NCBI GenBank assembly: GCA_028710085.1
Contig: JAQUSU010000008.1
Coordinates: forward strand, 1-49,081
DNA length: 49,081 nucleotides
Direction: 5' to 3'
Source: Anaerotignum sp.
GTDB lineage: Bacteria > Bacillota > Clostridia > Lachnospirales > Anaerotignaceae
A program made the position numbers and the translations under genes. Of the stretch, positions 37,101-46,550 are shown piece after piece. The notes beneath the pieces are model-generated. The model saw nothing but the letters and a program-made list of their open reading frames with translations. It had not been told where the DNA came from and searched no databases. How positions within the stretch are numbered: the first letter of the stretch is position 1; every line of letters begins with the position of its first letter.

Positions 37101-37868
37101 GAGGAAAAGGCGGAGGTAGCAGAGCAGGAAAATTATTTTGCCACATGGAACACAGAAGAGGATTTTAGCGGCAAAAGGGAAGAAATTTTCCGTCTGCTCC
37201 AATGGCAGTATCCCCATCTTGCAGCAACAAGGCTTCCCTCAAAGCTTTCTATTTCTGAGGTAAAAAGACGGAATATGGAGGAGCTTACCGGAGAGCAAAT
37301 TTTGCCCAGCATTGATTTGAAGCTTCCCCAAGAGGTGAAACGGGATCAGCCGTTAACGGCGGGGGAAATTGGTACGGCCATGCATGCAGTGATGGAGCAT
37401 GCAGATTTTCAGGTGGAATATGACGAAGAAAAATTAAATGCCTTAATCGGCCAAATGGTTGAAAAAGGGAAGCTATCCCAGAAGGAAGCGATGGCATTAA
37501 GAAGGGACGAATTGCTGCAATTTTTTGCTTCCCCCTTGGCAAAACGCATGAGAAGCGGGCAAGGGGTGGAAAAAGAGCGGGCCTTTGCCATGCTTGTGTC
37601 GGCGAAGGAGCTTTTCTTCGAGGAAGCATATGAAGCGGTTGAGGATATGGTGCTACTAAACGGGATTATTGACTGTTACTTTATGGAAGGGAACAAGGTC
37701 ATACTTCTGGATTATAAAAGTGACAGAATTTATCACGAGGAGGAGTTTCGTAAGCGGTATAAAATTCAATTGCAGTTATATCAGCGTGCGTTAAAGCAGG
37801 CCTTGGGAAAGGCGGTAACAGAGGTTTACATTTATTCTTTTGCCATGGGGCGAGAGATTTTATTATAG
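34197..37868 (+). CDS. addA: ATP-dependent helicase/nuclease subunit AddA
   Basis: [86 protein letters not shown]; nuclease [11 protein letters not shown]; 1223 aa. Confidence 0.95.
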   Translation: [1223 protein letters not shown]

Positions 37869-37881
37869 GAAGGATTTCGTT

Positions 37882-38787
37882 ATGGCTTATTTATGGATTA
37901 TAATTGCCGGTGTATGCTGGGGGAGCATTGGTCTTTTTACAAAAGTAATGACCCGCTTTGGCTTCACGGAGATGGAAATGCTATTTATCAAAGGCGTTGT
38001 GAGTGTAATTTTTTTGGCCATTCTTCTTTTGATCAAGGATAAAAAAAGCTTTCGGCTGAAAAAGAAAGGGGATATCCTTTATTTTGTGGGAACAGGCATT
38101 TTAAGCTTCACCTTTTTTAGCTGGTGCTACATGAAATCAATCAATTTAACCAGCGTTGGCGTGGCGGCGGTTTTGCTATATACAGCCCCAACCATTGTGA
38201 TGCTGTTATCCATTGTTTTGTTCAAGGAAAGAATGACAAAACGAAAAGGGATCGTTTTACTCATGACTTTATGCGGCTGTGGGCTAATTACAGGGCTTTT
38301 GAAAGGACAATTCATGCTGACACCATTGGGGCTTTTGGTGGGCTTGGGCTCCGGCTTTGGCTATGCCTTATACAGTATTTTCGGGACCTTTGCTTTGCGA
38401 AGAGGGTACAACTCAATAACGGTTTCTTTCTATACCTTTGTTATGGCATCTGCATTCATAGCCTTTTGTGTGAATCCTGTTCATGTCGTACGGGAGATTA
38501 CGAATACGGGGCAATGGCCCCTGTGCATTACCTTTGCGATAATGACTACGGTTGTGCCGTATTTATGCTATACAAAGGGTCTAAGCGCTTTGCCTGCCAG
38601 TAAGGCGTCGGTAACAGCTACCATTGAGCCTGTGGTTGCGGCAATTGTGGGGATTTTGGTTTTCAAGGAAGGCGTTTCAATTTCAAAAATAGGGGGTATT
38701 TTATTGGTTGTTGGAGCAGTTGTGCTGATGAACATGGGAAAAATGCCTGAAGCTGTGGAAATTGAAGAAAAGATAGAGGAACAATAA
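37882..38787 (+). CDS. EamA/DMT-family transporter
   Basis: Ten TM segments; GVCWGSIGLFTKVMTRFGF; AVVLLYTAPTIVMLLS-type EamA motifs; SALPASKASVTATIEPVVAAIVGILVFKE. Confidence 0.92.
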   Translation: MAYLWIIIAGVCWGSIGLFTKVMTRFGFTEMEMLFIKGVVSVIFLAILLLIKDKKSFRLKKKGDILYFVGTGILSFTFFSWCYMKSINLTSVGVAAVLLYTAPTIVMLLSIVLFKERMTKRKGIVLLMTLCGCGLITGLLKGQFMLTPLGLLVGLGSGFGYALYSIFGTFALRRGYNSITVSFYTFVMASAFIAFCVNPVHVVREITNTGQWPLCITFAIMTTVVPYLCYTKGLSALPASKASVTATIEPVVAAIVGILVFKEGVSISKIGGILLVVGAVVLMNMGKMPEAVEIEEKIEEQ

Positions 38788-38815
38788 AAAAGGATGGCAT
38801 TTGCCATCCTTTTGG
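38787..38815. terminator. Terminator between convergent genes
   Basis: aaaaaggatggcatttgccatccttttggttt. Confidence 0.8.
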
Positions 38816-38816
38816 T

Positions 38817-39821
38817 TTACTGAAAATCCATAGGGTCTTGGAAAACCCCGTTTAAGATTACTTCATAATGGCAATGAACGCCGGTAGCCTGCCCGGTTGC
38901 GCCTACGGTTGCAATGACGTCGCCTTTTTTCACAATATCTCCCGCAAATACAAAGTTTTCGGTATTATGGGCATAACGTGTAACAAAGCCGTTTCCGTGG
39001 TCAATTAATACATAGTTACCATAGTCATCACGATAATCCACTTCAATCACAGTGCCCGCCGCAGTTGCAACAATGGGAAGAATACGGCTGCGGGTGGCTA
39101 CGTCAACACCGTAATGTACTCTGCCGTCGCTGATGGAAGAAAGCCCCTGGGGATTAAAGCTGGAGGAAATATATCCTTTGGTAGGCAATCCGCTTGGGAT
39201 ATTGCTATATGCCGAAAGGGTTTCAGTAACATCGGTTGCTACCTCGGAAAACGATAACCCAGTTTCATTTAAGCGGGAGTCAATACGATCCAGCTGAACA
39301 CCCAAGGAGGTAACTTTATTGAAAGAAGTGGTTACAATAGGGGTGAAATCAGCGGTTGGTGGTTGTGCTTCAACAAAACAGCTGGCAACGGCGTTGTAAA
39401 TTTCCGCAGAAGCACTGTCGTTCGTACTAATGTTATCCAGCTGGTCGTTTAAGTTGTTTTTCACATTTTCCAGCTCATTGATTTTTTGTTCTAATTCAGC
39501 CGCCTTTTCTTGTAGGGACTCAATATTTTGGTTATAATCGGTATGCTCTTCTTGCAAAGCGTCTGAGGTTTGTTCCAATTTTCGATTAGAACGTTCGACC
39601 TCCATCAGCTCTTGCTGAGAGGCTAACAATTCGTTTTTTGCACTGCAATAGGAACTTAGTGTAACGGCCGAGCCGCCGATAAACACACAAGCAGCAACAC
39701 AAATTGCCATTGTATGGGTTTTTTTCAAATGAAAGGCTTTTTGGTTCCCTTTATGAGAGATATGCAAAGACAAAAAGTGTTTCGAAGGCTGATTCGCTGA
39801 TAGCTTTTCGTTGGGTTCCAT
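38817..39821 (-). CDS. M23-family (LytM) peptidase with coiled coil
   Basis: VHYGVDVATRSRILPIVATAAGTVIEVDYRDDYGNYVLIDHGNGFVTRYAHN...GATGQATGVHCHYEVILNG; N-terminal TM and coiled coil. Confidence 0.93.
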   Translation of the reverse strand: MEPNEKLSANQPSKHFLSLHISHKGNQKAFHLKKTHTMAICVAACVFIGGSAVTLSSYCSAKNELLASQQELMEVERSNRKLEQTSDALQEEHTDYNQNIESLQEKAAELEQKINELENVKNNLNDQLDNISTNDSASAEIYNAVASCFVEAQPPTADFTPIVTTSFNKVTSLGVQLDRIDSRLNETGLSFSEVATDVTETLSAYSNIPSGLPTKGYISSSFNPQGLSSISDGRVHYGVDVATRSRILPIVATAAGTVIEVDYRDDYGNYVLIDHGNGFVTRYAHNTENFVFAGDIVKKGDVIATVGATGQATGVHCHYEVILNGVFQDPMDFQ

Positions 39822-40110
39822 CGTATGATCCTTTCTTAATTAAATAATATGTAATTATTATAGTGTAAAAATTGGGAATTGTAAATAATTATTTCATTGA
39901 AAATTCAAATTTGTTAACAATTAGTTAATAATTGTTGATTTGCTTTCTAAGAGTAACAAAATATGGTATGATGTGAAAGGTCGGCTGGCGGTTTTTACCA
40001 TGAGAATTCATTAAGAATCCGCTATCTGTTTTCATGAAAAAAATGAAGAACTGTAAGGAGCGGTTTTTTACCGTTTTGTTATTACAGTGGAAGGGGTTGG
40101 TTTTGTGAAT

Positions 40111-40365
40111 ATGGAACTCAAAAAGTTGACGCAATACGCAAAGGTAGGCTTAATACTTTTAAAAGTAGGAAGGGATGCTTTTACGTTGCTCAGGAGACGA
40201 CTATTTTGTAAAAATAAAAAACAAAAAACACAAATGAAAAAATATAAAAATTTTAAAATGCAGCAAAAAGGCCAGAATAGATTTGTTTCTGCGAAAAAGG
40301 GCGTTTTCAAGGGGGCAAAAATCGGGCATAGGGCGTTGCGAATGATGAAGGAATATTATTTTTAG
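40111..40365 (+). CDS. Hypothetical highly basic small protein
   Basis: MELKKLTQYAKVGLILLKVGRDAFTLLRRRLFCKNKKQKTQMKKYKNFKMQQKGQNRF...; directly upstream of and co-directional with 40390. Confidence 0.5.
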   Translation: MELKKLTQYAKVGLILLKVGRDAFTLLRRRLFCKNKKQKTQMKKYKNFKMQQKGQNRFVSAKKGVFKGAKIGHRALRMMKEYYF

Positions 40366-40389
40366 ACAATCATACAAGGAGGCTTTACA

Positions 40390-42390
40390 GTGGAAGAACA
40401 AAGAAAAGAAGAGCAGGAGTTGGCAGATGCTTCTGTGGACAAGGAAACGAAAAGTGTGGAAAATAATGTGGATGAAATAGAACAGGCTGTAGATATAATG
40501 GAGAAAAAACAGGAATTTGTGGATAACAACCTGGATAATGTGGATAATTCTGTGGAAATAGCCAGCGAGCCTGTGGATTCCTATGAGGATGAAGAAGAAG
40601 ACAGCAGCCCTATTGTGGAAGAACCTGTGGAAAATGTGGATAACTCTGCGGTAGAAGTGGAAAACAAGGAAGCTGTAACAGGGAAAAACGGTGGAGTTTG
40701 GTGGAAGGTAATTTTAGGGCTGGTTATTTTTGCGGGATTTTTGGGCTATTGTTGGTATGCAACAGGTGGCGGCCTTTGGAAAGCGAAGGACCTTGCCTTA
40801 GCCTATGCAAAGGAGAATGGCCTATATGTTTACGATTTAAAAAATGAACCTTATTTGGTGAACGATACCATCAGTGATGGCGGTGAATATAATTATTACT
40901 ACTCTGCTTGGGGTGCAACGGCCTCCGAGGATAATGAGGACTTATACTATTTGGTTGGAATTAATGAGGACAGTGTTGGGAAATTATATTATAAAAATAT
41001 TAAAAACAAAGATGCAGAGGGCGTTTTGATTGCAGAAAATGTGATTCACTATATCACAAGCGCAGATGGCCTGGAGTGTGTTTTTTTAGTTAAAAATGGA
41101 GATAATATAGACCTGTATCTTTATCGGGAGGGTCAAAGCAAGCTGATTACGGAAGGCATTTTGCAGCAAAATGGTGCTTACGACTTAACCAAGGATGGCT
41201 CCTATATTTTATTTAGAAAGAGCAACAATGACCAAGTTTCCCTTTATGCAAGCGTGATTGGGGAAGAAGAGCCGATTAAGCTATCCGATTCTGTTGTTTT
41301 GGATTTTATCACTGAAAAAACCAATACCACTTATTATTTGGAGCAGCAGGGAGATTCCTATCAGCTTTTTAAATATGTGCCGGGCAATGCCCCTCAACTG
41401 GTTGCCGAGCAGGTTACCTATGCGGAGCTCATGCCCAATGGACAGGACGTATTATATTGTGCGATGAGAGATGGGAAAACCGGGTTTGACCAGGTGATTC
41501 AAGACGATATTACGGATTTATCTGCCTATGACGAAAAACGTCAGGCTGAAATTGAAGAAATGCGAAGCAAAATGAGTGAGGAAGAGGGCATGGATCCTAT
41601 TTTTCAGGATTGCTATGTTATCACCTCCGCCGGTACCACAAAGGTTCAGGATACTATAATTTCAGCAGCATCCTTGGAGGGAAAAAGCGGATTTACCGTT
41701 GGATATTCCATGGAAGCGCCGGAGCCATTGAAATTATCTGAGGTTGGCTCCTTTGATGAAGCGATGTATACTTACTACATGCAATTATATAATAATGAAA
41801 AACAGTTATTTATTGCGGATCAGGGCGGCAATGTGTATACTTTACAAGAAAAAGGCGTTGTTCCCACCTCCATTCAGGTTTCCAATGATGGTAAAATGGC
41901 TGCCTATTTTGTTCAAACGGAGGAGAACGGTGAAAATGTGCTGATGGTAAAAAAACTTGACGGCAAGGACGATGCTGCTGTGGAGGTGCAAAAAGGCGTA
42001 GAATCCATGGGCTTTTTGGGAGATAGTGAAGACTTGGTATACTATTTCAATTATAGCGGCGGTTTGGGCAGCGTAGGCCTGTTTGCAGGCAATACTGCGC
42101 AAGAGATAGACCAAAACGTAGTGGGTCTCTATATTTCCGAGGATAGCCAAGAGGTGCTTTATGTAGCTAACCTTGATACCGCAACAGGCAACGGTACGTT
42201 AATCAAATTTGACGGAAAAGAAAAACAAGAGCTTGATCAGGAGGTATTTAGCTTCCAGTATAAAGAAAATGGAAAGCTTGCATATTTAAAGAATTACGAC
42301 GTCAATAAGGAAATTGGAGATTTGTATTATTATGATGGAAAAGCTGGACGCTTGGTGGATTCCGGTGTGACAGCAATTTATATGTATTGA
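40390..42390 (+). CDS. Large membrane-anchored protein, acidic N-terminus, TolB/beta-propeller-like extracellular part
   Basis: Acidic VDN-rich cytosolic N-terminus, one TM (VWWKVILGLVIFAGFLGYCWYATGG), repeated YYL/LYYY... propeller-like strands; RBS aaggaggctttaca then GTG. Confidence 0.75.
   Translation: MEEQRKEEQELADASVDKETKSVENNVDEIEQAVDIMEKKQEFVDNNLDNVDNSVEIASEPVDSYEDEEEDSSPIVEEPVENVDNSAVEVENKEAVTGKNGGVWWKVILGLVIFAGFLGYCWYATGGGLWKAKDLALAYAKENGLYVYDLKNEPYLVNDTISDGGEYNYYYSAWGATASEDNEDLYYLVGINEDSVGKLYYKNIKNKDAEGVLIAENVIHYITSADGLECVFLVKNGDNIDLYLYREGQSKLITEGILQQNGAYDLTKDGSYILFRKSNNDQVSLYASVIGEEEPIKLSDSVVLDFITEKTNTTYYLEQQGDSYQLFKYVPGNAPQLVAEQVTYAELMPNGQDVLYCAMRDGKTGFDQVIQDDITDLSAYDEKRQAEIEEMRSKMSEEEGMDPIFQDCYVITSAGTTKVQDTIISAASLEGKSGFTVGYSMEAPEPLKLSEVGSFDEAMYTYYMQLYNNEKQLFIADQGGNVYTLQEKGVVPTSIQVSNDGKMAAYFVQTEENGENVLMVKKLDGKDDAAVEVQKGVESMGFLGDSEDLVYYFNYSGGLGSVGLFAGNTAQEIDQNVVGLYISEDSQEVLYVANLDTATGNGTLIKFDGKEKQELDQEVFSFQYKENGKLAYLKNYDVNKEIGDLYYYDGKAGRLVDSGVTAIYMY
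40518..40643 (-). promoter_or_regulatory. Cluster of three perfect DnaA-box 9-mers inside a CDS
   Basis: TGTGGATAA (= TTATCCACA on the minus strand) at 40518-40526, 40539-40547 and 40635-40643; near match TGTGGATGA at 40467-40475. Confidence 0.4.
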
Positions 42391-42407
42391 AAATGAGGTT
42401 GAAACGT

Positions 42408-42845
42408 ATGAAAAAAGTTTGGGAAACCTTTTCTCCCGAAGAAACTGAGGCGATTGGCGAAAAAATGGGGCAGGAAGCAATTCCTGCCCAAGTATACTGC
42501 TTAGATGGAGACCTTGGTGTGGGAAAAACCGTTTTTACAAAGGGCTTTGCACGGGGCTTGGGGATTACGGAGCATATCACAAGCCCTACCTTTACAATCA
42601 TCAACGAATATATGGGAAGAATGCCCATGTACCATTTTGATGTTTACCGCATTTCCTGTGAAGAAGAGCTGGACGATACGGGCTATGAGGAATATTTTTA
42701 CGGGGAAGGGGTTTCTTTGGTGGAATGGGCGGTATTATTCCCCGATTTGATGCCAAAGGACGCCATTCATATCAACATAGAAAAGGATTACACAAAGGGC
42801 GACGATTACCGTCGGATTACTGTCAGTCAGGGGGAGGATGCATGA
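42408..42845 (+). CDS. tsaE: tRNA threonylcarbamoyladenosine biosynthesis ATPase TsaE
   Basis: LDGDLGVGKTVFTKGFARGLGITEHITSPTFTIINEY; MYHFDVYRI. Confidence 0.96.
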   Translation: MKKVWETFSPEETEAIGEKMGQEAIPAQVYCLDGDLGVGKTVFTKGFARGLGITEHITSPTFTIINEYMGRMPMYHFDVYRISCEEELDDTGYEEYFYGEGVSLVEWAVLFPDLMPKDAIHINIEKDYTKGDDYRRITVSQGEDA

Positions 42846-43558
42846 AAATATTGGCCATTGATACAACAGGGCAAACTGCCAGTGCGGCCATTGTCCAAGA
42901 GGACAAGCTCATTGCCGAGGTTACGCTGAATTATAAATTGACCCATAGCCAAACAATCCTCCCGATGATTGCTAAAATCTGCGAAAAAACGGAAACCATC
43001 CTCAGTGAAGTTGACTATATTGCCTGTGCTTGTGGCCCAGGCTCCTTCACGGGCCTGCGTATTGGCGCGGCAACAGCAAAAGGATTGGCCTTGGCACTGG
43101 GGAAGGAGATTGTTCCCGTTCCCACATTGGATGCTCTGGCATATAATGTGTTTGAAACAGAAAAAATAATTTGTCCGATTATGGATGCAAGACGCAGTCA
43201 GGTTTATACTGCTTTTTACCGTTGGGAGAACGGAAAGATGAGCCGTTTGAGTGAAATGCTGGCAATCAGTATTGACGAAGTGATACAGATGGCAGAAGGC
43301 TATGGACAGAAGGTTGTTTTTTTAGGAGACGGCGTACCAGTTCACCGGGAAAAGCTATCCCAAAATCCAGATTTTCTCTATGCACCTGCCCACTGTTCTT
43401 TGCAAAGAGCCGCAGCGGTTGCGGCTTTGGCTATGGTTTTGGCAAGAGAAGGAAAGGCTGTAGCGGGCAATGCTTTTGAACTCATCTACCTGAGAAAATC
43501 TCAGGCGGAGCGGGAACGGGAGGAACGCTTGCAAGGAGAGGGGAAACAAAATGATTAA
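42842..43558 (+). CDS. tsaB: tRNA threonylcarbamoyladenosine biosynthesis protein TsaB
   Basis: MKILAIDTTGQTASAAIVQEDKLIAEVTLNYKLTHSQTILPMI; GPGSFTGLRIGAATAKGLA. Confidence 0.96.
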   Translation: MKILAIDTTGQTASAAIVQEDKLIAEVTLNYKLTHSQTILPMIAKICEKTETILSEVDYIACACGPGSFTGLRIGAATAKGLALALGKEIVPVPTLDALAYNVFETEKIICPIMDARRSQVYTAFYRWENGKMSRLSEMLAISIDEVIQMAEGYGQKVVFLGDGVPVHREKLSQNPDFLYAPAHCSLQRAAAVAALAMVLAREGKAVAGNAFELIYLRKSQAEREREERLQGEGKQND

Positions 43559-44030
43559 GATTGTGCCAATGAAAGAGGAGCATATCGACGGGGTTCTGGC
43601 GGTGGAGGAAGCTACGTTTTCAATCCCTTGGACCAGAAAGGATTTTGAACGCGAGGTAAAGGAAAATGCTATGGCAATTTATTTTGTTGCCATGGATGGA
43701 GAAAAGATTGTTGGCTACGCAGGAATGTGGCATGTTATTACAGAGGGGCATATTACCAATGTTGCGGTTTTGCACGATTATCGCAGACAGGGCATTGGGG
43801 ATCTTCTCATGGAAAACTTGGAAAAAGCGGCTTTAGAAAAAGAAATGATCGGGATTACCCTGGAGGTTCGTATCAATAACGCACCTGCCCAGAGATTGTA
43901 TCATAAATACGGCTTTCGCGCGGAAGGACTTCGGAAAAATTATTATGCCGATACCCATGAAGATGCCGTAATCATGTGGAAATATTATCCTATTTATGAG
44001 GATTATGAGGAACATTGCAATAAAGGATAA
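43551..44030 (+). CDS. rimI: Ribosomal protein S18 alanine N-acetyltransferase RimI
   Basis: GNAT fold: ITNVAVLHDYRRQGIGDLLMENLEKAALE; NAPAQRLYHKYGFRAEGLRKNYY; follows tsaB. Confidence 0.93.
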   Translation: MIKIVPMKEEHIDGVLAVEEATFSIPWTRKDFEREVKENAMAIYFVAMDGEKIVGYAGMWHVITEGHITNVAVLHDYRRQGIGDLLMENLEKAALEKEMIGITLEVRINNAPAQRLYHKYGFRAEGLRKNYYADTHEDAVIMWKYYPIYEDYEEHCNKG

Positions 44031-44100
44031 GAAAATGTCGGCAAATTGGTGCGTTTAAAAAAACGCCATGCCCACATTTTTGAAAGGAGGAGGAGAAGGA

Positions 44101-46502
44101 TGGCGCAGGAATTAAAATATTCGCAGCTGAAAAATGGATGCTTCCCTGAGGATTTTTCGTTCCGCACAACAGGTGAAATTTCCCCCTTGGAAGGGATTAT
44201 TGGGCAAGAACGTGCCGTGCGGGCGTTCGATTTTGGCTTGATGGTGAAAATGAAGGGGTATAATATTTATATGGCAGGGCCTTCTGGAACGGGGAAAACA
44301 ACATATGCCAGAACCAGTACCGAAAAATTGGCGGCAACAGAGCCTGTCCCCAGAGATTGGTGCTATGTTTATAACTTCCAAAATCCCAGGAATCCCTTGG
44401 CTTTGCGTTTTGAAAGGGGCATGGGAAAGCAATTTAAAGAGGATATGTCGGAGCTGGTACAGCTTTTAAAGACAGAAATTCAAAAGGTATTTCGTGCCGA
44501 GGATTATGAAAAACAAAAAAGCGATGTGATGCGTTCTTTTGATGAAAAAAGAAGCAGCTTAATGGAAGATATGAGTAAAATGGCGGCAGAATACAGCTTT
44601 CAGGTGAAAACCACCAATTCGGGCATTTATTTTATGCCTATTGTTGAGGGAAATGCCATTGCCGAAGAGGAATATGATGCCTTAGATGAGGCTGTGAAAA
44701 ATGAAATTGAGAAAAATTCTCAAATTGTGCAGGAAAAAGCCGGCGCAATTATGCGTGATATCAGAGAGCTAGATAAGGCGTCCAAGAAAGAGCTGGAGCA
44801 GCTTGAATATAAGGTTGGGATGTTTGCAATCGGCCACCATATCAGCGCAGTACAGGAAAAATACCAAGACTGCAAGCGGGTGATAGAGTATATCAACGAG
44901 GTGCGGGAGGATGTTTTGGAGAACCTCAGTCAATTTTACGAGGATGAAGAAGAAACTGACGAGGGCATTTCCTCATTATTGCCTATGCTGGGGAAGAAGC
45001 CCGCTGAGGATGTCACACTGAAATATAAAGTAAACTTAATTGTGGATCATTCAAAAAGCGAAGGAGCACCTGTGGTAGTATGCTTTAACCCCACCTATTC
45101 CAATTTAATTGGCGAGGTAGAGTATGACAGTGAGTTCGGTAATTTAACCACGGATTTTATGAAGATTAAAGGTGGCTTGCTGCATAAGGCCAATGGCGGG
45201 TATTTCATTGTGCAGGCCCAGGATATTCTTTCTATGCCCCAAGCGTGGGAGGCACTGCGCCGTGTAATAAAAACCAAGGAAATCAACATGGACAGCAGTA
45301 GGGATCAGCTGGGGGCAACGGTGGCACCGACCCTAAAGCCCGAACCGATTCCTGCGGATATTAAGGTAATTATGATTGGCAGTAATTATTATTATGAGAT
45401 TTTAAGCGAATATGACGAGGAGTTTGACAAGTTCTTTAAAATCAAAGCCGATTTTGATTATGAAATGCCTCGAAACAATGAGAATATGTGGAAGCTGGCA
45501 AGGTTTATCAAGCGCTTTGTTGAGCAGGAAAAGACCATGGAGTTTGATGCTGGCGCAGTTTGTACCATTTTGGAATATTCGTCAAGATTGGTGGAACGGC
45601 AAAATAAATTATCCACGCGCTTTAACCAAATGGCGGAAATTCTTTGTGAAGCCGTCACTTGGGCAAAAATGGAGGATGCAAGGATGGTTACGGCGGAGCA
45701 TATCCGTAAGACCATTTACGAAAAGGAGCAAAGGCTGAAGCTTTACGAAGAGAAGCTTGGAGAAATGCTGGAGGAAAATGTAATCATGATTGATACCCAG
45801 GGCAGTCAGGTTGGACAAATCAACGGCTTGGCTGTGCTGGATATGGGAAGCTATGCTTTTGGCAATCCCAGCCGTATTACGGCTACCACGTATGTGGGAA
45901 AATCGGGTATTATTAACATCGAAAAAGAGGCGCGCATGAGTGGTCAAACCCATGATAAGGGCGTTCAAATTATTAACGGCTTCTTGGGGCAGACTTATGC
46001 ACAGGAATTTCCGTTGTCTCTTTCTTGCAGAATTTGTTTTGAACAAAATTATAGCGGGATAGATGGTGACAGTGCTTCCAGCACAGAGCTTTACTGTATC
46101 CTCTCCTCCCTTTCCCAGGTGCCCATCAGGCAGGATTTGGCCGTGACGGGTTCTGTCAATCAAAGAGGGGAAATTCAGGCCATTGGCGGTGTTACCCATA
46201 AAATTGAGGGCTTTTATGACCTTTGCAAAAAGCGCGGATTCACAAGAAGCCAAGGGGTAATGATTCCTGAAGCCAATATTAAGGATTTGGTTTTAAAGGA
46301 TGAAGTGGTGGAATCAGTGAAAAAGGGAGAATTCCATATTTATCCCATCAGCCATATTGAAGAAGGCATTGAGCTTTTAATGGGGCTGCCCGCAGGTGAA
46401 AAGGATGGCAGCGGCAGTTACCCTGAAAACAGCATCAATGGCATGGTAATGAAAAAATTAAAAAAATTTCATCATTTAGCCCAGTGCAGCGAAAAAGAAT
46501 AG
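44101..46502 (+). CDS. Lon-like ATP-binding protease (AAA_32/LonB type)
   Basis: GPSGTGKTTYARTSTEKLAATEPVPRDWCYVYNF; catalytic region GDSASSTELYCILSSLSQVPIRQDLAVTGSVNQRGEIQAIGGVTHKIEGFYDLCKKRG. Confidence 0.95.
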
Positions 46503-46550
46503 AGAATAAACAAAAAGGCTCCTTCACCCGAAGGGGCCTTTGGACTGAAG

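Noticed and set aside
33408-37868. Anti-phage defence island (AddA-like helicase-nuclease plus unknown upstream gene)
   Set aside because: AddA motifs are canonical housekeeping recombination signatures; neighbours are nrdR, ylmC and a transporter, with no other defence genes.
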